A stretch of 64,000 nucleotides of DNA. It comes from Synchiropus splendidus. Lineage: Eukaryota > Chordata > Actinopteri > Syngnathiformes > Callionymidae. Shown in pieces: positions 1-20,200 of this stretch. Made by a program: the position numbers and the translations under genes. The stretch spans positions 12,339,001 through 12,403,000 of the forward strand of contig NC_071336.1 of the NCBI RefSeq assembly GCF_027744825.2, in the 5' to 3' direction. The notes beneath the pieces are model-generated. The model worked only from the letters and a program-made list of their open reading frames with translations, searched no databases and was not told where the DNA came from. Position 1 is the first letter of the stretch; each line of letters begins with the position of its first letter.

Positions 1-100
1 GTCACTGAATGGAATCGTTCTAAATGAACCAATATCGTCCTTGAATCGCCCCCGCAACCTCAAACCATGGTACGAATTGAGTCATTGTTGCACCCCTAGC
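1..100. mobile_element. End fragment of a hAT-like DNA transposon
   Basis: The first hundred bases are rich in 'atcg' motifs and finish with 'gttgcacccctag', which resembles the terminal inverted repeat of common fish hAT elements (reverse complement ctaggggtgcaac). The rest of the element would lie outside the window. The assignment rests on remembered consensus ends, not on a search. Confidence 0.5.
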
Positions 101-2226
101 AGATGCCATGTTGCTTATGTGCAAACAGGAACTCTGCTCCAGGCTGATGAGCACTGCATTACAGCAGCATTGCAAAGTTATCGACTTGTATTTCACTTAT
201 ATTTATAGGGACATGAAGTTTTTCTTCTCAGCTGTTTGTATTTGTCATAATTTTGGTTTCAAATTTATTCATGTAATGAATTCTAAGGTTTGTAAGAGAT
301 GAACTGTTTTTATCGGAAAATGAAACAATCCCAGTTCACGCTCAAAACATGTCCCCCAAAACCTTAAAAGTGAAAAGGAGGTCACCTTATTTGGATTTTC
401 TCAACGAGAAACAAAAGGGAACATGACTCAGGAACTCCTTACTGATAAAAGTTTATTGACTCAGGGCCGCACGGAGAATTCTGACTTTCATCCACTTTAA
501 TCATCGTAGGCAGCCGCTGGAGGAAAACTCCTCTTATCTGGAACATCCTGATTCGGAATCTACCGCGTCCAATGGAGGATTAAATCAAATAGTTTCTGTG
601 TGTGAAAGAGCAAGAGTGGAGACAAGGGGTGTTCTTTTATGAGGCGCAGGCAGACAGATGAAAGAGTGCGGAGGAGAAAACAAGATAAGCGATAGAAAGA
701 ATCAAAGGTCTCATCATCACTTGTTCGGTGGGACGGCTTGATTTTCTGAAACCTTCTGAACTCTCACGTATTGACCTGACTGTGATACACCTGAACACCA
801 GCATCTCCCTAAAGAGAAGTTAGAAATTCAATTTCTGGTGTGGCTTCAAACTAACATGGGCTTCTTCTAACATTATGTGAGTGTGCTGTAAACACGACAC
901 ATGATCGTACCTTTGATGTCCCACTTCCTGGACGAATCAGGAGACATATTTGTGTGGAACAGAAAGACTTGATGAGTTAATGGCCCTATTGTGACCCCAC
1001 CCTTAAAACAAGAAAAAACATGATAGAGCCCTTTTAAACTTCAGAGACTCACTTCCGCAACGGACGACAAATTGTTTTCTGCACCAATTGAATGATCTTA
1101 GATTTACCGCGGTGTGTCACGGTAAGTGGTCAGTACGGGTCGAGAGACTTCCCTGTTGTGTGATATGGTTCTCTATGTTGTTTTTCATTTAGAGCAAATA
1201 TAAATAAGTCCCACTCACCACTTCCAAATCTGTTTTTCCAATTTATCTTAATAAACACTGAGATAAAATGTGTTGTGGGTATTAATGTGTCCTTGCATAA
1301 CATACTGTGCCCAACACAAAGTGATAAGAATAAGTCAAAACACAACATTTTTTTTCCTGCGGAGAAGAACTCATCCAGCTGTCACCCCAAGTTGATCCCA
1401 CTTCTGGCTCTTATAATCCCTAATTTCATATTTTTATCCCCAAAACTCTCATTCCACTGGAGTAAGGAAATCAAAACTATTTGGGTCAGACGCTCGCTGC
1501 TGCCTGCAGAGTGAAAATACTGCTTGAAAATCAGAGTGTTGATCAGATGTGGACAGCGTGGCCTGGGGTCCACATGCAGCCCATCGACAGCTGCCAAACC
1601 TGAACTAATATTAAGAACATACACGACCATTTATGTATTTTAACATGTCTCTTTAATGAGGTATTGCATCTAATTCAAGCAAATCTTTTCCCACATTGTA
1701 CATTTTTTCCTGATTTTATTGACTTTATTTTCATTTTCTGCTCTGTATTTGTTTGTAAGGTTTTCTAAGAGTAACTCAGTGTCCATTACACCTGAGAATG
1801 TGCAAAATCTAAATAGGGAAATAAAAAGTGACACCTGAAATCCAAGGTTTTTTTTAATTTCTTGAGGATCTCTTGAGGTTTACATGTAGATTTCTCATTT
1901 TATAATGAGAGCACATCATGCACCACGTCACTATCCTCTGCTGGAATATCTATCCTGTACACATGACCTTTGCCATATATGCAAATTTGGACTCTGAACT
2001 ATCGTCTTTGTCTAATGTTGAAAACCGTCAAGGCAACTGAAGAAGATGCACTCATACTATTGTTGACATTTTCAATGCTTTGCCATGTACGTTATTTTAT
2101 TTTCATACTCTTCACCCACGTTTGAATATTACACACAGTAGTTAGCTGGGACCACTGATTCCCCGGGCTTGGTTGAGATTGCTAATATGTTCAATCGACC
2201 ATTTTCGGTTGTTGTTTTTGTTGCAG
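101..2226. other. Presumed fgf11 intron upstream of the first visible exon
   Basis: No exon is recognisable in this AT-rich stretch. FHF genes have one or more alternative first exons and a 111-bp second exon before the exon seen at 2227; these are not in the window, so this segment is inferred to be intronic. Short open frames here show no family features. Confidence 0.5.
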
Positions 2227-10767
<8,541 letters not shown>

Positions 10768-13700
10768 CGCCCGTAGACATCAGGGGAAGCTCAGGGGGTG
10801 CTCGGGACAGGCATATTTTGAGGCCACCCTGCCTGAAGGAATTCCAGCAGATTTGGATACAAATGTGCGCCTTCCCACGTCACCGCCAGATCTAACCCCT
10901 TTTTGTCCACACCAGCCACCCTCTCCCCTCCTCAGTAACCTCTGGGATGAGTCGGAATTTTAAAGCAATAACTCCACGGACGTATGAAGGATGTGTTTTC
11001 CACAGAGTCTTCCAGGTCCAGACCCCCAAGCGGAGGACTGGTACAGTCTCCCCAGCTGACGATATTTTCTTGAAAGGGTATCCCGCTAATGCTAGCCAGG
11101 GCTACGACACGCTTTTGTTCTCCAGCATCTGTGAGGGTCAGCAAACGTCCACTTGTGTGTAAATGTTCTTACTACTTTCACCTTTTGATTAGTTTGTGGC
11201 AGCGACTCAATTTTCCACTCGATGGCACAAGACCCCCCTTCTAGCCGTTCTCTGCTGCTGCAGCTTAATAGAGTCTAGGGCTGATCACAATCTCTCGACC
11301 CTTAAACGAGGGGCCACCGCTCGCTCATTGCAATGAATAACCACACACACACACTAACAGAGTCATTACCACACTGACATTTAAACACACAAGCGCCGGG
11401 GCTGGTGTGTGTGCGTGGACTCTGGCTGATATTTAGTGACGGTTGAATATGATTTAAACAGGCTTAACACCATGACATGCATTAAGGCATCTCATAAGCC
11501 AGTGTTTCGTGCGCATGCTGTTGTGACGTCGAGTTCCTCGCACAACCAGCTTGTGACATCACAGCAGCCGCTTCTGTAGACGAATGGCAGAGTTCTGGTG
11601 AATGATTCTGGAGGCTGAGCCTGAAAAGGTCGGGTGCCATCCACCCCTCACGTGAAGGAATGTGGATCCATACCGACCAGTGACTGGGCGTGTAAATCAA
11701 GAATTTTGTGGTCTTAACATGATAAATTGTATTGCCTCGCAACATGCCTCATTACAGGGGACGAGTGAAAACATGAGTTTTAGGAATAAAATAGAAACAT
11801 GATCAAATATATGTTGGGCAAAAGTGTAATAATATTTCAAAAACCAACGTCCATTTTGTGGACAATGGGATAACTTTATTTTTAAAGAGGAAAATATATT
11901 ATTTGTGACAGACACTCGATAAACATTAAAAAGTTGTTATATGAAATATATACATACATGAAAAAAAGGTTCACTATTTAAAGATGCACAAAGAACCTCA
12001 TTTGTTGTAAATATTATTTCAATTTTGACTCTCGTGAGGATCCCACAAAGGCAAGGCAAGCACACAGTTTAGATCATACGTTTTTGTTGGTATCTAATTT
12101 TTGTGCTCTTCAAGGACTATATAATTGACATATTTTTCATGTCATGAAGTTTTTGATCGTGGAATTAAATGTGTTAAATTTGCTATTTAACCCTCAATGT
12201 TAACAGGCAGCGATATATAAGAAGGGACAACTGTTTTCTGCCTTCAGAAGCAAAACATTAAATTCACACTCTCACGACAAGCAAGTGTGAGAAATCCCAT
12301 TGAAGTGAAGCTGCTGGGGCTCATCGGAAATGACTGCCAAGGGGACAGCAGTCAGTCACAAAGGGTCCCTCGACAACAGCGTTTTATCGGGAACCATCCA
12401 GTATTTATGACGGTAAATTCAAACAAGCGGAACACAAAGACACACATTAACGCCTCAAACCAACTCAGACCAGGCGTCAGATAACCTTAAGATGATTAAT
12501 GTTCACACTGTGTATGTCACCGCAGAGTTCAAGTCTGTCACCAATCACCTCTAGCAGCATCCGAGTTCCCTGCTTATTAATGAACAGTAACTACTTTAGG
12601 GTGTCATTCAGGGTCTGTCATGGCGGTACAGAGAAATGAAGGCTGTGTTGCTGTGAACAGGCTTGAACTTCAGTATATACTTGGAAGATCTTGTTCAATG
12701 TAGCATGTCAAGGGCTGAATTCCAGGTCGCAATATCTTTTATGTTTTCTGTGAGGAGAGTAAAAGGGCTGAATATTTTGAGACTGAGAAGGTCACCTTTG
12801 GGGATTTCAAGGGCCTTTTCGAAAATGTCGAGCAGTTGTGAAGATATGTGTTTCAGTATTGATATCTATGTGTTGAATTTGAGTTCAGAGATGAATTGAA
12901 AGTAAGATGGAAGTCTTCATGTTAAGTATTGTCACAAGCTTTCAGGTATTTTGGGTCCCTGGCTCGGGGATTGTGTTTCCATGTTTGGAAACTTGTTCTT
13001 CATATAACAGAGGGTGACTGGAGGGTAGTCTGGCACGCCAGAGTTCAGAATGCATATGAAATAGAACCCCTTTGTCATTTGAAACATACTTGAGCTAAAT
13101 ACTGACACAGGCCAGCCACTGAGTTTTTAAGTGGTTTCAAGTGGTTTTTCATTGGATGTGGACATTGTAGATGTAAAGCAACAAATGTCTTGCTTGGTGG
13201 CAGGATTGTGAATATATTTATCTGGTGACTCATTGTGACAGATGATCTTACATTTTCAATTGCTTTTACAGGCCTTGAAAAGTCGTAAATCAAGCGGTTG
13301 AGGATGTGTGGTGACAATATTGGGGTAAATATTCATGACTTTTGGCCTACGATTTATATTGGGTTTATTGATTTTTGGCGTGTCACATGACTGAGTTTAA
13401 CGCCACTGAGAAACGCTGAGATTTCTGAGGAGCGAGACCTCCGAACATGTAAGGTTTAAGAGTTAGTTCTGCTGATGTGAGTGAGGATTTGGTCGTACGT
13501 AGAAACATATGTAAGGGAGAGAGAACTGGGCACAAGGCTGCCAGAGATTGACCAGAAAAGAAGACTAACTCCCCTTTGTGGTGGTGAGAGCCATGATTTC
13601 CCTCGTGCTATAAAAGACATTGTAACCAATAGCTGTTTGTTTCTATGCAGTTGAGGGTCATTCCTCGTGTGTGAGAGATATACACACCCAATAATTACCA

Positions 13701-16700
13701 GGAAACCCTTTAAAAAAAGAAGCATCACTGTGAGAAATGTTCATTTTGTTTTCATCCATTGAGATGTACGATCATTTTTCTGGATCAGTTTGGAAGAGAG
13801 AAACTATACAGATTTCTATGTGTCTTTTGAGTGTGTGTGAGTACAGAGAGGAGGTGTGAAGTCTTAGATGGAGTTGCATGTCTTCAAGTGTGTGTGTGTC
13901 GTCGTGGTGCAGATGTTGAACCCTTCGCCTGAATTGATCCAGACTGAGTGATGGGATGTAAATCAGCCGTTGATGTGGCTGGTCTGTCTCCGTGTCACTA
14001 AAAGCTTGTGTATGCTGACCACAGCCTCCTCACGGCGGAATTTATGACTATTAACCAGATCATTAGCAACGTAAATGTGTCAGTGAGCAAACATGTAGCC
14101 AGTGAATCACGTCCATGCTCTCTGCTCCATCCACATACTCAAGCGACGGCGTCAGATGTTTAAATGTCTCTTTTTCTCATCACTGACTAAAATGATCTGG
14201 GAGAGTGATTTCATCATGTTATCGTCAGCAACTCCATATTCACGTGTTTTTTCTTCAATTCCGAAGGGATTATTTTCATGTACATAGCACAAGCTATCGT
14301 CACACCTCAAGGGTCTCCCTGCAGTGCCGAAAGATCCATCCTGTCTTCTGGAGAACTCTTTTGACTTCCCTTTAACCTGTCTCTCTCTCTCTCTTCTGCT
14401 GTGTGTGTGTGTGTGTGTTAGTGTGAGAGTGTGTGTTGGACTTTCTTCTCCACATCTGCAATGCAGCAAAAGACACAAAATAGGAAGAGAAGGAGAAGGA
14501 CGTTCACATTCACTGACATCAACTTTTCATTCCTAAATTAGATCTCAAAGTGCTTATTAAACATCTAAACACTCATTTATGTAATTATTTAATTGAGCTG
14601 CTGTGGGTTTTTTTTATTTGAAATATGCCGTGTGTGTGAAGTTTCTTTTCTCTGAGACGGTTTGTGTTGCAACATGAACATCTTCTTGTTTGGTTTGCTG
14701 AATGTCTGATATCCAAAGTCAGTCGCGGCAATGGGATGTGAGCGATGTCGTCATGGTTTCTCCTGCTCGAGGATCATTCAGACTGCGCTCGAATGTGTGC
14801 AAACAAAATCACACAGTGTTGAACACATGATGAACGCTTTGACTTTTCGTGAACATTTGGAGAGTGACAGTGTGGAAGTGTTTGAGGGAAATCTTTGACC
14901 TCCGTCTTCATGTGGTCCACAAGCAAAAAGAGAACTTCAGTCTTCCAGCTGTCAAAGCCACAATGACACTATTTTTATATCCAATAGAGCAAAAAAATAT
15001 ATAAAATAAAGGAAGTATATCTCTATGTGAATATATCCATGCAACAGGCGGGAGAAACCCACCTGGCATGTTGGACCACCACGATCCCTCATCTTGAATC
15101 CAGAGAAAGGACAATGGCCATCGCAAGTGGTCCGGACTCACCAGGAGGCAGGACTAGAGGAGTGCATGCACCGAGCATTTACTGGACTATTTATTCTCTG
15201 ATCCCTCCTCACGCTCTATACCCCCAAAATCTCTGCATTTGCAACATGATGTGTATTTATTTCTATAATACCTTCAACAGTCAGGAGACTAATTATGGGA
15301 TACCATTGAATAAACAAACCAATATATTTGTATGATTGTAATTCTGGAGTCTTGACTCATTTCATTGACAACATGTAGTGGGAAGAAAAAGCCACCAGTT
15401 AAGTATGTATCGGCAGATGAGTAGCGATGGGTTGATGAGGCTTCATGAAACACTGTCCTCATTTTCAGGGCCCACTGGACGGATTCAGTATTTGGATTTG
15501 AGGAAAGCATTGTGCTGTGTTCACCCTGCTGTCTGGGTTCACTTGGAGCTAAAACCAGAATAAGAAAGCCATTCCAGAACCCATTATGGATTTGAGGAGT
15601 CATCCCAATGAAACTGCTCATCATTTTCAAAACAGAAAGCGCCACCTACTGAGCTCTAAAAAAAGTCTCGTCAGCCCATTGCTCCTGGTCTGCACCTCTC
15701 AACATAATTCCACAGCGTCCTCTACAATTGCTTCTAGAATATGGATTGGACGGTCCACAGCTCGTCGCTAACTAAGACTGTTGGAGATGACAATAAAGAA
15801 ACTGCTACAGGCCTCTACAGAGAAAAGTGGGGAATGATGCAGGAATAATGATCACCAAATGTCAGGATAAGAAATATGACTATGAGGATTTATATGCACA
15901 ATAATGTAGACAGTATAAATGGGAAATTATTATAATGTGCTGTAACAGGAAGTGACCTGTGACATTGGAGTGATATCACAGTGAAGATGTTTTACATTGA
16001 GCAAGTGAGTCACTAGTGAGTCATTCATTTTTATCAAATATGATTTACCCAAGTCCTTATTCATTATTGATGAAAATAACAGTAAGAAGGAGCTTCTCAG
16101 ATGTTTGACCATGTTTGAGTCTCACATTGAGTCACAGACGACTGATTCTTTAACTTTGCTGAGGGGTTTGTTAACATCTGTTTGTCTGCTGCCACCTCTA
16201 CTGACTCCAGAGGTCTAACCCTTACAGAATTTGGTTTTGTTCCTTTAAATCCCAATGGCTGTTGTGATGTTGAAGCCCCCAGTGAAGATGGCTGGTGACA
16301 CCACAGTGGCTGTGCATGCAACTTGCACTATAAGGGTTGAAAAAAGAAGGGAGCCAGAACTGCTCCATGAGAAGCTATAATGCTGATCACCACCCATGAC
16401 TTGGTCCTCAGGATTGCATGATTCGGGATCCAACAGGTTAGGTGGACAACTCTACAACCAGTGTACACATTTATGCTCTAAATAAGGTTTTTTTTATTCA
16501 TTTCAGAAGACAAATAACACAATAGTCACATAATTGTAATTACTGAATCAATTTCCAAAAACACAGCTTAACTGCTGCAATACTCATTCAAGTCTAGGAA
16601 CACATCAACTTCACTGATAAAAATGGTCCCCTTGGGAAACTCTATTGTAAAAACAGTGACATCAGACACTTACATCAGTTTGATGGTGCTATTTTTCTTT

Positions 16701-16900
16701 CATTTAAATTGGCAGAAGTCCAAATGGTAGTAACTGTGTTATGATTTCCTGTGAAATGACTACAGATCTCTGCGTCTGGCCAGAGAACAAGGTCATTATT
16801 TTAGAGTACAGAGAAGATTTCAGCTCCACGAAGTGGGTTCTGTGGCCAATCTGCTGTCAGATGAAAGAAGAACACAAAACACCTACATGCTCATTAATGT
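10768..16900. other. Intergenic region between fgf11 and chrnb1 (includes fgf11 3' UTR)
   Basis: No coding exon is supported. The left part is presumably the fgf11 3' UTR. Further right are a (GT)n run at 14401-14419 and the MITE copy at 15419-15684. The remaining open frames are short and without family features. Confidence 0.6.
15419..15684 (+). mobile_element. Palindromic MITE carrying a captured chrnb1 exon-1/intron-1 fragment
   Basis: The left end has the family's terminal motif (gatgggttgatgaggcttcatgaaac). The right end has 'gcgccacctactgagctct ... gtcagcccatt', lacking the usual 'ttcatgaagc' part. Inside, 15512-15573 matches chrnb1 17234-17295 at 55 of 62 positions in the same orientation, covering the signal-peptide exon and the start of intron 1. 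The 5' splice site GT is mutated to CT at 15549. A 12-bp direct repeat, tggatttgagga, occurs at 15493-15504 and 15587-15598 and frames a 94-bp insert. Confidence 0.75.
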
Positions 16901-17047
16901 AATGTTTTCCCTGGCCTCTCATCCTTAACTTAACTGTCCAAAGCAAATGGCCAAACTCTGACCCAAACACAAACCTAATTATAAAGACCTTGTTTTCCTA
17001 AAAAAATGGTCCTCACAAGGGTCGTTATGCTTAGACACACACACACA
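16900..17047. repeat. Degenerate fish repeat with CA tail
   Basis: 'cttaactgtccaaagcaaatggcc ... aacctaattataaagaccttg ... tggtcctcacaagggtcg' followed by a short CA run. It belongs with the similar blocks at 25840-26060 and 59930-60195. Confidence 0.5.
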
Positions 17048-17078
17048 CAGCTGAGTGTAATTGGAGCAGCGGCAGTTG
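17048..17078 (+). promoter_or_regulatory. Two E-boxes upstream of chrnb1
   Basis: CAGCTG at 17048-17053 and CAGTTG at 17073-17078 lie about 130-160 bp before the chrnb1 ATG. Muscle nicotinic receptor subunit genes are generally driven by myogenic bHLH factors through CANNTG boxes near the start site, so these are plausible MyoD/myogenin sites. A role is inferred, not shown. Confidence 0.4.
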
Positions 17079-17209
17079 TCAGGCTCCCTGACTGACAGAC
17101 AACAACAGCTCAGGGAGTCACAGAAAAGGTTTCAGAGCTAAACGTCGAGCGATTCAAAAGAAACAATCTGGATCTTTGAGCTACGCTTCTGCTCGGTGGG
17201 ACGGTCGGG

Positions 17210-20200
17210 ATGAAGGGCCGAGATCTGGTCGCGGTGCTGTGTTTACTCTGCTGTCTGAGTTCACTTGGAGGTAAGACCAGAATAAGAAACGCATTATAGG
17301 TCACGTGAGACTTTTACACCACAAAATGATCACACACAACCCTCGAGTTCATCTTTCTGATCGCACTAGTCGTGTTCAAGTATGTAGACATGTGATCGCA
17401 TGTGAAAAAACTCCTGTTGTTGGGTTAGATTTGAACCTCAGCTGCTTACTGTTATTGGTGGGCTGACCACAACCATGATAGTGGCTAGTGCAAATGCTAT
17501 GGCACCGGAAGGCGGCGCCATTATTGCACAGCTTACTGTTCTTATTCCAGATTTAGCCTCACAGTGAGCAAATACAAGGTTTTGTTTGATATTTTACAAC
17601 AGTGCAAAAGTGTTCCTGCAGAGTATAATGACCACAGCATTGTTGTGCTATCTGCATAAACATGTATTCCTTCTTTATACCGGCTGAATGTGTTGTAAGG
17701 AAAGAAGCTTCCTCTATGATGGAATCCTATTCAGAGTTGTGTGTGTGTGTTGCCAGTGAGTTCAACAACAGAGAAGGAGCTGTGGGATTTCGTCTTCAAG
17801 GACTACAACTTGAAGGTGCGCCCAGCTCCCACCCCTGAGCAGAGAGTGGTGGTCCGGGTGGGAATGACGCTCTCCTCCTTTGTGGGATTGGTGAGATGCA
17901 AAATGAACTACTTTTGTTTTTAAAGTGGTGCACAGAAGGAATGGGCAGCATTTTAGCAGCCAGAGCACAAATGAGAGCAGAGCTGGAGCTGGAGCTGGAC
18001 TTTTCGTGACTCCACTTGGAAGTGCTCGCACGTGTTCCACTCAGTTAGTCCTCCTTTGCAACAGTACCACACGAATGCTTCGCCATCCCACTTCTGAGAC
18101 CATCCTTCATGGCGAGTGGAGAACACACGCTCCAAATAAGCCTCAATAATTTGTCCCCATGTGGGAAGAACCTGCACACTGCAGTTTCATCTAAATAAAC
18201 AATGTCTTTCAATGCTGCTATGAAATTCTTCCTGGAGTGAAAGATTTTTAAATCCAGTTGGTCATCATCAATTCACCGTTGTGACAATGCTGCAGGATAC
18301 ACCTGGGCACAATGTACAATGAGTGTCACCACTTTGTTTACCTTTCAGAACATGAAGGACGAAGAGATGAGCACAGTTGTGGTGATGGACCTGGTTAGTG
18401 TCTCTGTGTTTCCCTTTTCGTTCACCATGAAAGCTTTTAACAACGTGGCTTCCAAAACTAACAGGAGTGGACGGATTATCGGTTTAAATGGAACCCCAAG
18501 GACTACAATGGGATCGAGGTGCTGCGTATTCCATCAGCGAAGGTTTGGCTGCCAGACATTGTCCTCATCAACAAGTAAGACCAAGGAATGACTGTCGATC
18601 AATGGCTGTGTCCCATCCTTCCTGCTGGCTTTTCCTCATCCCAACCTGTCAGTGTTGTAGCAGCCCACCATCTGGAACCCTTTAAGAGCTAATTGGTGAA
18701 ATCATCTATGAGAGTTTAATATTAATAAACACGCCATCTTGACAACATCGTCAGTTTGTCAAGTGAGTCAACATGATTAAAGATAAAGTCAGCTGAACGT
18801 TTACAGCACACAAGAAATGTCTGAGGGCACATAGACAAATACAACGGTTAAAAGTGGAATATATAACTATTGTACGTAGCTGCAGAGTTGAGTTGAAAAA
18901 CAAAGTGTTTACATTTCACGCAGGTTTATTTTATGGAAGTGGTTTTCAACGCCCCTGCAATGGGCAACTCTACATCCTCCTCTCTCACAATGGCTTCACT
19001 TGTTTCAACAAAATGTCACTGTTGACTATGGAGACAATATGTGGTGATTTTGTGTGGTTGTAGCAACGATGGAGTGTTTCACGTGGCCCTGCAAGTCCAT
19101 GTTCAAGTCTACAGCAACGGCAGAGTGACCTGGACACCTCCTGCTCTGTACTTGAGCTCCTGCGGAGTCAAAGTGAGAAGACTACTGCACAGCTGCACTC
19201 CTCCTTTTCTGATATGTTCCGACCATGTTGTCTTCTCTGTTCAGGTTGAATATTTTCCCTTCGACTGGCAGAACTGCACCATGCAGTTCCGCTCCTACAC
19301 GTACGACTCCACCGAGATTGAGCTGAAGTACTCTCTGGATTCCAAAGGAAAAGAGATCCAGGAGATTAGGCTGGATGACGCCTTCAGTGGTAAGTCATGA
19401 ACACAGGGGGTCAAGGGAGGGGTGAGATCAAAGAAGGGGTGATTGGAAGAAGACAAAAGAGCACTGACTTGTGACCGGAAATTGAGAATCTTCAAACAGG
19501 TCATCAGCGTTGGACCTGCAGATAAATCAAGATGAGATTTTTTTCGTGAGTAGATTCTATCATTCTCACAAATCACATGACTGACGCCTCAGAGGGAGGA
19601 GAGTGGCACATCCGCCACAAGCCCAGTAGGAAGAACATGAACGACGACCTGTACGAGGACATGACCTTCTACCTGATCATCGAGAGGAAGCCGCTGTACT
19701 ACGTCATCAACATCATCCTCCCCTGCATCCTCATCACCATCATTGCTATTTTCAACTTTTACCTGCCCCCCGATGCAGGTGAGGCAACCTCTTTGGTGAA
19801 GAGATAAACATGTCATATGGTGTTACTTGTCAAACCTGAAACCTTTGGGGGTCCAGTGTTTCGATTTTTGCCTTTATATTTAAGATGAGAAACTGCCTAT
19901 GTTTGGGATCCTTTTTTTCTTTTAGCACAAATAAGATGTTCTTTCCATGTGAAAACCACAAAGATGGATTTTTTTTAGTAAATTACAGTGTCATATTCAG
20001 AAAGAAAAGTCATATACAGTATAGCAATTTTAGATAAAAATGCAGGACATGCTCCAGTGGCCCAATTGTGTGTCACGTCTCCGTTCGGCCACCTGGAGGC
20101 AGTCGCCGCACTTAATTGATTGCGGTTGTGCCACTGACCTCTCGGCGCTCTGTAGCATTTGCAGCGTAGCCGCACTGTTCCTTCCTGCACCGAATGTTAC

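Noticed and set aside
15289..15645. 118-aa minus-strand frame upstream of chrnb1
   Set aside because: It is antisense to the MITE and to the captured chrnb1 fragment. Its similarity to a frame at 17110-17304 only reflects the shared exon-1 copy.
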